Shown: positions 41,478 through 51,636, numbered from the stretch's first letter. The stretch is DNA of 55,016 nt from an uncultured Eubacteriales bacterium (GCA_900545815.1 URAM01000010.1:1-55016); one strand, 5' to 3'. The notes: generated from the sequence alone by a model not told the origin. Translations and numbers: made by a program.

Positions 41478-41954
41478 TTAGAAGTACATCCCGTTGTTTT
41501 CCAGCTCGTCAATCAAGTCGCCGATGATATCCACGTTGTAGGGTGTGATAATATAGGTTGCTACCGCCACCTTCTTGATCTTCCCTTCCTGAGCATAGGC
41601 TGCGCCGGACAAGAAGTCCACCATACGGCGGGCAACGTCCTTGTTGGCAGATTCCAGGTTGAGCACAACGGTGCGCTTATCCCGAAGGTGATCGGCAATG
41701 GCAGAGGCATCCTGGAATTTCTCCGGCTTGACCAGCACAACCTGCAGCTGGGTGGTGGTGTTGATGTTCACCACTTTATCCCGACTGGTATCTGCATAAT
41801 CCCGTTCCATGTCGTCCTCCTCCCGCTTTCTGCCGCGGGTCTTGCGTTCCTCCTTGGTCTCCACAAAGGGCTCTTCCAGTTCAAAATCTTCCTCGTAATC
41901 TTCCTCATCTTCATAAGGGCGTGCCAGACGTCTCAGTTCATCCATTAAACTCAT
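41478..41954 (-). CDS. sepF: SepF, FtsZ-anchoring division protein
   Basis: A 158-residue protein that bundles and anchors FtsZ. The N-terminal amphipathic membrane helix (MSLMDELRRLARP) is followed by an acidic linker. The SepF fold then starts at QLQVVLVKPEKFQDASAIAD and includes KRTVVLNLESANKDVARRMV and DFLSGAAYAQEGKIKKVAV. Complete. AAGGAGGACAAACC precedes the ATG. Confidence 0.95.
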   Translation of the reverse strand: MSLMDELRRLARPYEDEEDYEEDFELEEPFVETKEERKTRGRKREEDDMERDYADTSRDKVVNINTTTQLQVVLVKPEKFQDASAIADHLRDKRTVVLNLESANKDVARRMVDFLSGAAYAQEGKIKKVAVATYIITPYNVDIIGDLIDELENNGMYF

Positions 41955-41997
41955 TGTGGTTTGTCCTCCTTTTTATCTCTGAGCAGGGGGCGCCCCC

Positions 41998-42708
41998 TTA
42001 TCCGTTCACCCGATTGGCGGGCCGAGCACCAAACAACGCAGTGCCCACACGAACCTGTGTAGCCCCTTCCGCAATGGCATCTTCAAAATCGCCGCTCATT
42101 CCCATAGATAGGCAGTCGATATTGACTTTATTATCATACGTTTTCCCCTTTATGTCAATAAAAAGCTGATGCATTGCGGCAAAAACGCTCCGATTAGCTC
42201 CCGGTTCATGGGCGACAGGGGGAATTGCCATCAAGCCTCTGGGTTCCACGCTGGACAAAGAGGCCGCCAGCGCCACCAGCGCCTCCGCCTCCTCCGGCTT
42301 CACGCCGGATTTGCTGGCCTCGCCGCCGATGTTCACTTCAATGAGAATATCCTGGACGATGCCCAAGTTCTGTGCCCGTTTGTCGATCAGGCGGATGAGT
42401 TCTTCTGAGTCCACCGACTCGATCATGTCCACCTTGCCCACCAGGTATTTGAGCTTGTTCTTCTGCAAGTGCCCGATAAAGTGAACCTTTGCCCCTTTAT
42501 AGGCGCCATCCTGCCAATGCTGGGTAAATTCCTGGGCACGATTTTCCCCGCAGACCGTGATGCCTGCGGCAATGGCCGCTCGAATGGTCTCCGAGGTCTG
42601 CACCTTGGTGGCCGCCACTAGGGTCACTTCGGACGGATCCCGCCCGGCTTTTTCTGCCGCGGCGGCAATGCGTGCCTGTACTGCTTGGATGTGTTCCGCT
42701 AACGTCAT
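41998..42708 (-). CDS. PLP homeostasis protein, YggS/YlmE family
   Basis: A 236-residue single-domain PLP protein with the alanine-racemase-type barrel fold. The PLP lysine is in VTLVAATKVQTSETI; GENRAQEF, HFIGHLQKNKLKYL and LSMGMSGDFEDAI are family signatures. It balances vitamin B6 pools and has no known racemase activity. ATG 42708 is used (MTLAEHIQAV) with AAAGGCGG upstream. The gene ends 43 bases before sepF, the normal ylmE-sepF arrangement. Confidence 0.95.
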   Translation of the reverse strand: MTLAEHIQAVQARIAAAAEKAGRDPSEVTLVAATKVQTSETIRAAIAAGITVCGENRAQEFTQHWQDGAYKGAKVHFIGHLQKNKLKYLVGKVDMIESVDSEELIRLIDKRAQNLGIVQDILIEVNIGGEASKSGVKPEEAEALVALAASLSSVEPRGLMAIPPVAHEPGANRSVFAAMHQLFIDIKGKTYDNKVNIDCLSMGMSGDFEDAIAEGATQVRVGTALFGARPANRVNG

Positions 42709-42730
42709 AGCTGATTCGCCGCCTTTCTCT

Positions 42731-44008
42731 TTATGTCTTTGCACGACTGCCCACCACTTTTCCGTCGTACAGGTTCATCCCCCGCACCACGATGGTGTCG
42801 CCGTCTCGAATCTGCTTTGCTTTTTCCAATGCGCTCTGCTGTACCGATTTGCCGTCCTTGTCCACGGACTTGCCCTGCCAGACCACATAGTAGTCATCCA
42901 GTTGGCACAGGATCTCCACTTCCACCTTCCGCAGCTGGGCGCCGCTGACCCGATAGAGGTAATACTTGTCCCCCTCCATCCGCAGCGCCTCTTTGGGCAC
43001 CCGGAAGCCACGGTAACTCTCATAGATGACCGCCGCCGACTGCTGCCGCAGCAGGGAGGTCTCGGCCAGGTGGCGGGTGGAGGAAAATACCACGGTGACC
43101 TGCTTCTGATCGCCCTTGGCGTCCCCGATGGTTTCCACCTTCATGGTCTGTTCACCGGCCACGTTGTCAAAGCGCACCGTCACGGTCATGCCTTCATGCA
43201 TCCGCTCCGCATTCGCCACGTCCATGCTCACCGCATAGTACCATTTACCGCCGGTGATGATCTTGCCCAGATACTTACCTTCCTTGACCTCCTGCCGCGC
43301 CTTGACCAGCTCATCCAGCTTTGCCGGCGTCAGGCCGGACAGTTTGGCAGGCTCCAGCACCGTCTCGTAGCCATCCACCATAGCGGAGAAGGTTCCCGCC
43401 TGCTTGGCCTTGATGGTGGAAACGGTGCTGTCCGCTTCCTTCTCCAGCTGTTTGATCTCCTTGCTCAGCTGGTTGATCTCCTTGGTCACCGCTTCGCTGC
43501 CCTTATAAGTATAATCCTGCCGGTAAATCATGTTCTCCACCGACTGGATCTGGTCAGATAGGTCGGACAGATCTTCATGAAACACAGTCGCTCGGATGGA
43601 TTCCAAGGAGGCAATGACCCGTTTGCTCAGCTCCGCTGTGTCCGAGGACTCGGTGGAGTGGCTCAGGACATATTGCAGCGCTTCTCGCTCGGTCTGCTTG
43701 GCCTTGAGGTTCTGGTGCTGCTCCAATGCCGCCTGATCCTGGTAGATACGGGCGATGATCTCCCCTTTCGCCACTGCTTCCCCTTCTGCCGGCAGCACCT
43801 CCATCCGCTCGCCGCTGCCTTCCAATAACGTCTCCTGCCGAACCACCAAGCCTGTGGTATCCACGGAGTCCTCCACCCCAGTCTCATAGACAGTGACGGT
43901 GGTGATGTCGTTGCGGAAGGTCTGCACGGCATAGCCGACAAAATAGAGGATAGCGCCGACAAAGAAGGCGACCATGACAATCTTCGGAATCCATTTGCTC
44001 GGTTTCAC
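42731..44008 (-). CDS. HlyD-like membrane-anchored protein in sepF cluster
   Basis: A 425-residue protein with one N-terminal helix (IPKIVMVAFFVGAILYFVGY) and an extracytoplasmic part. It has a split biotinyl-lipoyl-like region (VLPAEGEAVAKGEIIARIY and KAKQAGTFSAMVDGYE) around a coiled coil (about 110-200). This is the layout of HlyD/membrane-fusion adaptors. No ABC transporter is adjacent, so it may have a cell-envelope or division role; such proteins often sit before yggS/sepF in Oscillospirales. GTG start at 44008 behind AGGAAAGGAATGAG. Confidence 0.75.
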   Translation of the reverse strand: MKPSKWIPKIVMVAFFVGAILYFVGYAVQTFRNDITTVTVYETGVEDSVDTTGLVVRQETLLEGSGERMEVLPAEGEAVAKGEIIARIYQDQAALEQHQNLKAKQTEREALQYVLSHSTESSDTAELSKRVIASLESIRATVFHEDLSDLSDQIQSVENMIYRQDYTYKGSEAVTKEINQLSKEIKQLEKEADSTVSTIKAKQAGTFSAMVDGYETVLEPAKLSGLTPAKLDELVKARQEVKEGKYLGKIITGGKWYYAVSMDVANAERMHEGMTVTVRFDNVAGEQTMKVETIGDAKGDQKQVTVVFSSTRHLAETSLLRQQSAAVIYESYRGFRVPKEALRMEGDKYYLYRVSGAQLRKVEVEILCQLDDYYVVWQGKSVDKDGKSVQQSALEKAKQIRDGDTIVVRGMNLYDGKVVGSRAKT

Positions 44009-44031
44009 CCTTGTCTCATTCCTTTCCTAGG

Positions 44032-44289
44032 TCACGGACGGATACGAGGTCCTCCACCGACTTCATAATCCTTCAGATCCACCGGACGTTCCGCCACAAT
44101 GGTGGAGATGGCGTGCTTGTAGATCACCTGCTGCCGCCCATCGCTGTTGAGCACCACGGTAAAGGCATCGAATCCAGTGATCACTCCCCGCAGCTGGTAC
44201 CCGTTCATCAGGAACATGGTCACATTCAGCCGGTTCTTGCTCACGTTGGTCAGATAAACGTCCTGTAGATTGCTGTTTTTTTGCATCAT
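44032..44289 (-). CDS. hfq: RNA chaperone Hfq
   Basis: An 85-residue Sm-like protein forming a hexamer that binds sRNAs and poly-A/U RNA. Sm1 is LNVTMFLMNGYQLRGVITGF with FDAFTVVL; Sm2 is the YKHAISTI motif. GGAAGTGCCA precedes tandem ATGs; I use the first (44289). It follows miaA, the common miaA-hfq order. Confidence 0.96.
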   Translation of the reverse strand: MMQKNSNLQDVYLTNVSKNRLNVTMFLMNGYQLRGVITGFDAFTVVLNSDGRQQVIYKHAISTIVAERPVDLKDYEVGGGPRIRP

Positions 44290-44368
44290 TGGCACTTCCT
44301 TCTCTATTCAAATTCAGGACAATGCCATTTCTCTCTATGACAGACGGAAGGGCTTGTCCTTGCGCCTA

Positions 44369-45304
44369 TCATAACCCATATTCCTCCAATTTTTCTGTCG
44401 AAGCCTGTCGACAAGCCGCAAAATCCGGCTCCGCCCCCCACAGGTACCAGTGGGTTGCCTTGTTCCGGCGGAACCAGGTCAGCTGTCGCTTGGCATATTG
44501 CCGTGTTCGCAGCTTCACTTCCTCCACCGCTGTAGCCAGGTCGCCCTGGCCGCTCACCGCCGCCGCCAGCTCCTTGTAGCCAATGGCCTGCATGGCCGTG
44601 CAATCTCGGCTGACGCCGCTGGCTAGAAGGCATTTCACTTCCTCCGCCAGCCCCAGCTCCATCATCTCGTCCACCCGCTGGTCGATGCGCCGCCACAGCT
44701 GGGGACGCTCCTGGAAATTCAGGCCGATGGTCACCGCCTGGTAGCGGGGAGGCTGCTGCTGTGTTTCCAAATTGTGCTGCGTGATGGTCTTGCCAGTCTC
44801 ATACCAGACCTCCAGCGCTCGGATGATTCGCTTCTCATCCGCCGGCTGGATGCGCTCGTAAGCCGCCAAGTCCACCTGCTTTAGGGTTGCTCGGAGAGGC
44901 TCAATGCCCTCTGCCGCCGCCTGTGCCTGCAATTTCTGCCGCCAACCGGTGCTTTGGACGGCAAAACTGCGGCCGGAAACCAGAGAGTCAATATACAAGC
45001 CAGTGCCGCCCACAATGATTGGGCGTTTCCCCCGATGGAAAATATCCTCCACACACTGGGTAGCCGCTTCTACATATCGAGCCGCAGACCAGTTTTCCTC
45101 CGGCTCTGCCACGTCGATCATGTGGTGGGAAATCCCTTCCATCTCCGCTTCTGTGGGCTTGGCCGTGCCGATGTCCATCCGGCGATAAATCTGCATGGAG
45201 TCCGCGGAGACCACTTCTCCGTCTAAAGCGTGTGCCAGCGCCACCCCCAGCCGAGTTTTTCCCGATGCAGTGGGGCCGACCACGCAGACTACCGTTTTCT
45301 GCAA
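44369..45304 (-). CDS. miaA: tRNA dimethylallyltransferase MiaA
   Basis: A 311-residue enzyme adding a dimethylallyl group to A37 of tRNAs reading UNN codons. P-loop VVGPTASGKTRLGVALA, then VVSADSMQIYRRMDIGTAKP, GGTGLYIDSLV and the C-terminal RRNKATHWYL region. MiaB, which methylthiolates the same base, is encoded upstream in the same run. The gene starts 18 bases after the mutL stop. Confidence 0.97.
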   Translation of the reverse strand: MQKTVVCVVGPTASGKTRLGVALAHALDGEVVSADSMQIYRRMDIGTAKPTEAEMEGISHHMIDVAEPEENWSAARYVEAATQCVEDIFHRGKRPIIVGGTGLYIDSLVSGRSFAVQSTGWRQKLQAQAAAEGIEPLRATLKQVDLAAYERIQPADEKRIIRALEVWYETGKTITQHNLETQQQPPRYQAVTIGLNFQERPQLWRRIDQRVDEMMELGLAEEVKCLLASGVSRDCTAMQAIGYKELAAAVSGQGDLATAVEEVKLRTRQYAKRQLTWFRRNKATHWYLWGAEPDFAACRQASTEKLEEYGL

Positions 45305-45322
45305 TGGCTCCGCCTCCTCTCT

Positions 45323-47326
45323 TTAACTTCGTTTGAACTGCTTTTCCAGCTGCTTCCGGCTCAGCTCAATGGCCACTGGACGGCCATGGGGACAATATTT
45401 TACCTGTCCGCTCATCACCGCACGAGCCACCACTTCCAGCTCCGCCCGATCGTTCTTCCAGCCGCCTTTGATGGCGGCCTTGCAGGCCATGGTATGGAGC
45501 ACCTCATCCCGAACAGCCGCCGGATCGGCAGTGCCGGTGAGCAGCAATTTAGAGGCGATCTCCTCCAGTGCCGGTTCGATCTGATCGGCGCTCAAGTCGT
45601 TGGGCGCTTCACGCACCAACACCTCGTCCCCGCCAAAGGACTCCACAGCAAAGCCGAACTGCTCCAACAACCCCATCTGCTCCAATAACACGCCGCATTC
45701 CTCCGGTGCTAGGTGCAGCACCAGAGGGGTCAGCAGCAGCTGGCTCATGGGTTTCCAATCCGCTGCCCGCATCCGGTCAAAGTTCATCCGCTCATGGGCA
45801 GCGTGCTTGTCGATCAGGTAGGCCGTGTCCCCCTGTTCTACAATCACATAGGTGTCAAAGAGCTCCCCCGCCAGTCGCCAGGCCGCTGTATCCGGCGTCT
45901 CCTCCGGCTGTTCTGCGGGAGCAGGTGCCGGTGTTTGCCCCAGCCGGATCGGCTCCGGTTTCCGTGTCTGCACCGGTTCCACTTGGGAAACGCCCGGGTT
46001 GTACAAAGGGTTTTCCACAGTTTCCACAGACTTTTCCACGCAGTTATCCACGGGTTGTTCCACCAGCGCACGATCTTCCACCGCTGATACCACAACTGGC
46101 TCCGCAGCCTCCGGAATGCGAACCAGCTCCGAAGGACGCACTTCCTGCCGCCGCTGCCGCATAGCAGTCTCAAAGGGATCCTCTCGAGGGGGTGCTGGAC
46201 TTTGCCGCTTGCTGTGGAGCACCTGCCCTGTCCGCCGGTATTCTTCCGCCGTCATAGTGCGGAAGAACGTCTGGTTGGGGGTCACCTGATCCTGCTTGGG
46301 CGGTGCCTTGGGCTTCAACTCCGCCTGGGGATGCCCCTGCTCCGCCTCCAGCGTCTCCTTCACCGCATAGTATACCGCATCAAAGAGCTTTCGCTCACTG
46401 GTGAATTTCACCTCTGTTTTTGCTGGGTGGACATTTACATCCACAGCATTGAGTTTGCACGCCACCCGCAGGACACAGCCAGGGAACTTGCCCACCATCT
46501 TCTGATTCTGATACGCCTGTTCCAAGGCAGCGGACATGGTACGGGATTTCACATAGCGGCCATTGACGAAGAAATGCTGTCCGCTCCGGTTCCCCCGGCA
46601 GCAGGTGGGACGGGAGATAAATCCCTCCACTGACAGTTCCTCGTCCTTGCGCTTGCAGGGGAGCATCCCCAGCGCCACTTCTCGCCCCAGCACCGCATAG
46701 ACAGCGGAACGCAGATCCCCGTCTCCCGGCGTGAGCAGCTCCTCCTTGCCCTCTCGGACAAAGCGGAAGGACACCTCCGGATGGCTGAGCGCCACATGCT
46801 GCACCACGGCGTACACTGCCGCTCCTTCTGCCACATCCCGTTTCATGAACTTCAGCCGGGCGGGCGTGTTGTAAAACAGGTTGCGGACGATCATAGTGGT
46901 GCCCTCCGGGCAGCCCACCACTTCCCGTTCCACCACCTTGCCCCCTTCCAGCGTCAAGCCCGTGCCAAATTCCCTGTCTGCGGTACGGGTCATCAGCTCC
47001 ACTCGAGCTACGGCGGCGATGGCCGCCAGGGCTTCGCCCCGAAAGCCCAGGGTGCCGATGGCCTCCAGATCAAAGGCGTTTTGAATCTTGCTGGTGGCGT
47101 GGCGCAGAAAGGCGGTCTCCGCATCCTCCGGCTCCATGCCGCAGCCGTTATCGGTGACCCGAATGTAGCCCATGCCGCCCCGCTGGATCTCCACTGCCAC
47201 CGCAGTGGCGCCAGCATCAATGGCATTCTCCGTCAGCTCCTTCACCACGCTGGCCGGACGCTCTACCACCTCACCGGCAGCGATCAAATTGGCCACATGG
47301 CGTTCCAAACAGTGGATTTTAGGCAT
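45323..47326 (-). CDS. mutL: DNA mismatch repair protein MutL
   Basis: A 667-residue GHKL ATPase. Motifs: ELTENAIDAGATA, RVTDNGCGMEPED, and TLGFRGEALAAI. A Pro/Glu-rich linker (about residues 340-460) leads to the C-terminal dimerisation/endonuclease domain with DKHAAHERMNFDRM and ACKAAIKGG; CPHGRPVAIELSRKQLE is the usual end. The DQHAAHERI-like and CPHGRP elements mark a nicking-type MutL. It lies directly after mutS. Confidence 0.97.
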   Translation of the reverse strand: MPKIHCLERHVANLIAAGEVVERPASVVKELTENAIDAGATAVAVEIQRGGMGYIRVTDNGCGMEPEDAETAFLRHATSKIQNAFDLEAIGTLGFRGEALAAIAAVARVELMTRTADREFGTGLTLEGGKVVEREVVGCPEGTTMIVRNLFYNTPARLKFMKRDVAEGAAVYAVVQHVALSHPEVSFRFVREGKEELLTPGDGDLRSAVYAVLGREVALGMLPCKRKDEELSVEGFISRPTCCRGNRSGQHFFVNGRYVKSRTMSAALEQAYQNQKMVGKFPGCVLRVACKLNAVDVNVHPAKTEVKFTSERKLFDAVYYAVKETLEAEQGHPQAELKPKAPPKQDQVTPNQTFFRTMTAEEYRRTGQVLHSKRQSPAPPREDPFETAMRQRRQEVRPSELVRIPEAAEPVVVSAVEDRALVEQPVDNCVEKSVETVENPLYNPGVSQVEPVQTRKPEPIRLGQTPAPAPAEQPEETPDTAAWRLAGELFDTYVIVEQGDTAYLIDKHAAHERMNFDRMRAADWKPMSQLLLTPLVLHLAPEECGVLLEQMGLLEQFGFAVESFGGDEVLVREAPNDLSADQIEPALEEIASKLLLTGTADPAAVRDEVLHTMACKAAIKGGWKNDRAELEVVARAVMSGQVKYCPHGRPVAIELSRKQLEKQFKRS

Positions 47327-47349
47327 TTTCGGTCACCTCCTGTCATCAT

Positions 47350-49959
47350 TTATCCGTCTAGCTTGGCTTTCCAGCCGTAGAGTAGGTTCATGGCCTCGAT
47401 GGGCGTCAGCGTGTTCAGCTCTACCTTACGCAGCTCCTCCAACACCGCCTGCCCTGCCAGGTCGGCAAAGCCCATCTGTTCCTCAGATTCTTCCTCTTTG
47501 GATTGGACTGGTGCAGGTCGCTCGCCCGCCTCCAGCTCCTTCAAAATCTCCCGTCCACGGCGGATGATCCAGGCCGGCACTCCGGCCAGCTGCGCCACTT
47601 CGATGCCGTAGCTCTGATCTGCCCCGCCGGACACCAGTTTGCGCAGGAAGATCACGTCATCCTGCCGCTTTTTGGCCGCCATATGATAGTTGCGGACGCC
47701 GGGAATAGCGCCTTCCAGAGCACTCAGCTCGTGGTAATGGGTGGCAAAAAGGGTCTTGGCCCCCAGTTTCTTCTTGTCAGCACAGTGTTCCAACACAGCA
47801 CGGGCGATACTCATGCCGTCATAGGTACTGGTGCCCCGTCCAATCTCGTCTAAAATGAGCAGGGAACGATTGGTGGCATTTTTTAAAATCTCCGCCACCT
47901 CGCTCATCTCTACCATAAAGGTAGACTGCCCCGCCGCCAAGTCATCGCTGGCGCCGATGCGGGTAAATACCCGATCTACTACCCCAATGTGGGCGGATTT
48001 GGCCGGAACGAAGCTGCCGATCTGCGCCATCAGACAGATCAGCGCCACCTGACGCATATAGGTGGACTTGCCCGCCATGTTGGGGCCGGTGATGATGGCC
48101 AGCAGGTTGCTGCTGCCGTTCATGTGGGTGTCATTGGGGACGAACATATTCCCCTTGAGCACCTGTTCCACCACCGGATGCCGACCGTCTATGATGTCGA
48201 TGACATCGCTCTCGTCCACCTCCGGCATACAGTAGTGGTTGCTGGCCGCCACGACAGCTAAGCTGTTGAGCACATCTATCTGCGCCACCGCCGCAGCAGT
48301 CTGCTGGATGGTCTCCACCTGGTCGGCAGCCGCCTGCCGCACCTGGCAGAACAGGTCGTATTCCAAATCGGTGATGCGATCCTTGGCGGACAAAATGGTG
48401 TGCTCCAACTCCTTCAGTTCCTGGTTGATGTACCGCTCAGAGTTGACGGTGGTCTGCTTGCGCACCCAGTCTGCCGGCACCAGGTCGGTCTGGGACTTGG
48501 CCACCTCGATGTAGTAGCCAAAGACCTTGTTGTACTTGACCCGAATATTTTTGATGCCGCACGTCTCTTTGGTGCGGTTCTCGATGTCCACCAATAGATC
48601 TTTGCTGTTGGTCATCACATTGCGCAGCTGGTCTACTTCCTTACTGTACCCTTCGCGGATAATCCCCCCATCTCGGACGGAGAAGGGCGGTTCATCCACC
48701 AGGGCGCTGTCAATGCGCTGGCACAGGTCGGACAGCTCATCCAACTGCTTTCTCAGCCGTTGGAACAGGGCGGCAGGCAGGGTGGCCAGCAGGTCATGGA
48801 CTTTGGGAATCCGATGCAGCCCTGCCGAGAGAGCCACCAAATCCCGTCCTCCGGCAGTACCGTAGACGATGCGGCCAATGAGCCGCTCCAAGTCGGTGAT
48901 CTCCTTTAAACAGAGTGCCAGTTCTTCCCGAGTTACCATATCCTCGGTCAAGTCACGCACCGCCATCAGCCGGCTGCGAATCTCCACCGGATCCAGCAAA
49001 GGCTTCTCCAGCCACCGCCGGAGCAGGCGGCCGCCCATGGCGGTCTTGGTCTTATCCAGCACCCATAGCAGGCTCCCCCGCTTCTCTTTGCTCCGCAAAG
49101 TCTCGGTCAGCTCCAGATTGCGGCGGGCAGTCAAATCCAGCTCCATGAACCGGCCGCTGGCATAGTATTGCAGCTGACGCAAATGCCCCAGCTTGTTTTT
49201 CTGAGTCTCGTATAAGTAGGACAACAGGCCGCCCACCGCCTGCAACGCCTCTGGCCGGTCGGCGGGGATGACCTGATAGTTTTCAAACTGATTGCTGGCC
49301 GCTGTGCCGGCCACCACATAGTCAAAGCGCTTGACGGAACCGAACTCTCGGCGGCAGTCCAGCTTCAGCTCCATGGCCTGAGACAGCGCCGTGTTCTCCC
49401 ACGCCTCTGGGGAGAGCACCACTTCTCTCGGCTCGAACCGCCCCAATTCGTTCATCAGGTGGGTCAGACAATCCTCCCCACTGCAAGCTGTGGCGTACAC
49501 CTCACCGGTGGACAGATCGCAGAAGCACACACCGCACCGCTCCCCCTCCAGGTAGATGGCGGCGATGTAGTTGTTCCGGCTCTCCTCTAGCATGGAGGCA
49601 TCCACTGCCGTGCCGGGGGTGACGATGCGGATGATGTCCCGCTCCACGATGCCGGTGGCAGCGGCTGGGTCTTGGGTCTGCTCGCAGATGGCCACCTTGT
49701 AGCCCTTGGCCACCAGCCGCGCCAGGTAGGACTGGTAGGAATGATAGGGCACGCCGCACATGGGGACTTTCTCCTCCTGAGGGATGTCCTTGTTCCGATC
49801 TCGGGTGGTAAGGGTCAAATCCAGCACCTTGGAAGCGATGCGGGCATCCTCATCGAACATTTCATAAAAGTCCCCCAGCCGGAAAAAGAGCAGGCAATCG
49901 GGGCACTTCTCTTTCATCTCTAAATACTGTTTGCGCATGGGGGTGATCTTTTGCGCCAT
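47350..49959 (-). CDS. mutS: DNA mismatch recognition protein MutS
   Basis: An 869-residue MutS1. The mismatch-binding motif FFRLGDFYEMF is near residue 25 (normally Phe-x-Glu nearby). The ATPase has TGPNMAGKSTYMRQVALICL and ILDEIGRGTSTYDGMSIA, followed by ATHYHEL. The C-terminus has KLDG after the dimer-interacting HTH. AGGAGATAGG lies before the ATG. Part of the miaB-mutS-mutL-miaA-hfq run. Confidence 0.97.
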   Translation of the reverse strand: MAQKITPMRKQYLEMKEKCPDCLLFFRLGDFYEMFDEDARIASKVLDLTLTTRDRNKDIPQEEKVPMCGVPYHSYQSYLARLVAKGYKVAICEQTQDPAAATGIVERDIIRIVTPGTAVDASMLEESRNNYIAAIYLEGERCGVCFCDLSTGEVYATACSGEDCLTHLMNELGRFEPREVVLSPEAWENTALSQAMELKLDCRREFGSVKRFDYVVAGTAASNQFENYQVIPADRPEALQAVGGLLSYLYETQKNKLGHLRQLQYYASGRFMELDLTARRNLELTETLRSKEKRGSLLWVLDKTKTAMGGRLLRRWLEKPLLDPVEIRSRLMAVRDLTEDMVTREELALCLKEITDLERLIGRIVYGTAGGRDLVALSAGLHRIPKVHDLLATLPAALFQRLRKQLDELSDLCQRIDSALVDEPPFSVRDGGIIREGYSKEVDQLRNVMTNSKDLLVDIENRTKETCGIKNIRVKYNKVFGYYIEVAKSQTDLVPADWVRKQTTVNSERYINQELKELEHTILSAKDRITDLEYDLFCQVRQAAADQVETIQQTAAAVAQIDVLNSLAVVAASNHYCMPEVDESDVIDIIDGRHPVVEQVLKGNMFVPNDTHMNGSSNLLAIITGPNMAGKSTYMRQVALICLMAQIGSFVPAKSAHIGVVDRVFTRIGASDDLAAGQSTFMVEMSEVAEILKNATNRSLLILDEIGRGTSTYDGMSIARAVLEHCADKKKLGAKTLFATHYHELSALEGAIPGVRNYHMAAKKRQDDVIFLRKLVSGGADQSYGIEVAQLAGVPAWIIRRGREILKELEAGERPAPVQSKEEESEEQMGFADLAGQAVLEELRKVELNTLTPIEAMNLLYGWKAKLDG

Positions 49960-49995
49960 GACCTATCTCCTTCTCTATCTGTTAAAACGTATGGG

Positions 49996-51417
49996 TTACT
50001 CCTCCACAAACTCCCCAAAGAGGCTCCAAGTGGAGCAGTCGGTGATCTTTACCTTTTTCCGCTGCCCCAGCAGACTCACGTCACCAGGTACATGAACCAA
50101 CCGCCAGCCGTCAGTACGGCAGTTCAGGTTGTTCACTGCGTCGGCAGGGTTCTCCTCCTCCACCAGCACCGGCAAGATGCGACCGATGTACTCCTTGTGC
50201 TTCTCCACGGAAATGCGGTTCTGGGTGTCCAACAGCCGCTGGAACCACTTCTTTTTCTCCTCCATGGGCACCGGATCGTCCATCTTAGCCGCTGGGGTAC
50301 CCACTCTGGGGGAGAAGATAAAGGTGAACAGAGAGTCAAACCGCACTTCTTCCAGCAGGGACAGGGTTTCTTCAAACTCCTCCTGGGTTTCCCCAGGGAA
50401 GCCCACGATGATGTCACTGGTGAGCACGATGTCCGGAATGAGCGCTTTCAGCCGCCGCACCTCGTCCAGGTAAATCTCTCGGTCATAGTGGCGGTTCATG
50501 GCCTTCAAGACCCGGCTGGAACCGGATTGCACCGGCAGGTGCAGCTGGGGCGCCACCTTATCACAGCGTGCCATGGTCTCAAAGAGCTTCTGAGAAGCAT
50601 CTTTGGGGTGGCTGGTCATAAACCGCACCAGGAAGTCGCCGGAGATGTCGTTGATCTGTGCCAGCAGATCAGCGAAGTCCACGTTGCTATCCAAATCCTT
50701 GCCGTAGCTGTTCACGTTCTGTCCCAGCAGGGTGATGTCCTTGTACCCCTCAGCCACCAGGCTGCGGACTTCTTCTAAAATCTGTTCCGGCTCCCGGGAG
50801 CGCTCCCGACCACGGACGTAGGGGACGATGCAGTAGGTGCAGAAGTTGTTGCATCCGTACATGATGGACACCCACGCCTTGATCTTCCCCCGCCGCACCA
50901 CCGGCAGACCCTCCGCAATGCGGCCGTCCGACTGTTCCGTAGCGAACACCCGTTCCTTCTTCAGCAGTACCTGCTGGAGCAGCTCCGGAAAGCGCCAGAG
51001 AGCATGGGGGCCGAACACCAGATCCACATGACGGAAGGATTTGCGAATTTTTTCCGCCATGTGGGGCTCCTGCATGGAGCAGCCACAGAGGCAGATGACC
51101 TGGTTGGGCTTACGGCGCTTGGTGTGGGTCAGGGCGCCCACGTTGCCCAGCACCCGCAGCTCTGCGTGCTCCCGGATGGCACAGGTGTTGATGACGATAA
51201 CATCCGCCACGCTGGTATCCTCGGTGAAGGCGTAGCCCATCTCCCGAAGCATCCCTCGAATCTGTTCGCTGTCCGCCTCGTTCTGCTGGCAGCCATAAGT
51301 GTCCACCAACGCCAAGGGCTGCCCCCCTGCCTTGGCATTGTGCTGTGCCAGCTGGCGGCAGATCTCCATCTGACGCTGAACCTCCCCTGTGGGGATCAAA
51401 ACTTCCTGACGCTTCAT
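49996..51417 (-). CDS. miaB: tRNA methylthiotransferase MiaB
   Basis: A 473-residue radical-SAM enzyme making ms2i6A37 in tRNA. The N-terminal domain has cluster cysteines in DTYGCQQNEADS, NTCAIREHAE and CLCGCSMQEP. The SAM motif is GCNNFCTYCIVPYVRGRERS; GQNVNSYG and the C-terminal TRAM domain follow. Starts at ATG 51417 behind GGAGGAAACATAACGA. Probably the first gene of the mismatch repair/tRNA modification operon. Confidence 0.97.
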   Translation of the reverse strand: MKRQEVLIPTGEVQRQMEICRQLAQHNAKAGGQPLALVDTYGCQQNEADSEQIRGMLREMGYAFTEDTSVADVIVINTCAIREHAELRVLGNVGALTHTKRRKPNQVICLCGCSMQEPHMAEKIRKSFRHVDLVFGPHALWRFPELLQQVLLKKERVFATEQSDGRIAEGLPVVRRGKIKAWVSIMYGCNNFCTYCIVPYVRGRERSREPEQILEEVRSLVAEGYKDITLLGQNVNSYGKDLDSNVDFADLLAQINDISGDFLVRFMTSHPKDASQKLFETMARCDKVAPQLHLPVQSGSSRVLKAMNRHYDREIYLDEVRRLKALIPDIVLTSDIIVGFPGETQEEFEETLSLLEEVRFDSLFTFIFSPRVGTPAAKMDDPVPMEEKKKWFQRLLDTQNRISVEKHKEYIGRILPVLVEEENPADAVNNLNCRTDGWRLVHVPGDVSLLGQRKKVKITDCSTWSLFGEFVEE

Positions 51418-51496
51418 TCGTTATGTTTCCTCCCAAACAGCGTCAGGCATTTTCTTGGTGCAGGACGCCATGTGTCAAATCGTTGTGTAGTAATTC

Positions 51497-51525
51497 AGTA
51501 TACCATTTCACCCCTTGAAATACAA
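51497..51525 (-). promoter_or_regulatory. Promoter of miaB-mutS-mutL-miaA-hfq run
   Basis: Minus strand: TTGTAT (51520-51525), 17 bases, TATACT (51497-51502), about 80 bases upstream of miaB. Confidence 0.7.
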
Positions 51526-51557
51526 GGAAAAGCTCCCCTGCCCGCTCTGGTTTCCTC

Positions 51558-51586
51558 TTGTCAAAAGTGCCAAAGCGGGTTATAAT
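51558..51586 (+). promoter_or_regulatory. Promoter of racemase-fold gene
   Basis: TTGTCA (51558-51563), 17 bases, TATAAT (51581-51586), divergent from the miaB promoter. Confidence 0.78.
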
Positions 51587-51636
51587 GGTTATTATTTTCT
51601 ATTACTTATTTCTCGACAGAAAGTTGTGGTATTGCC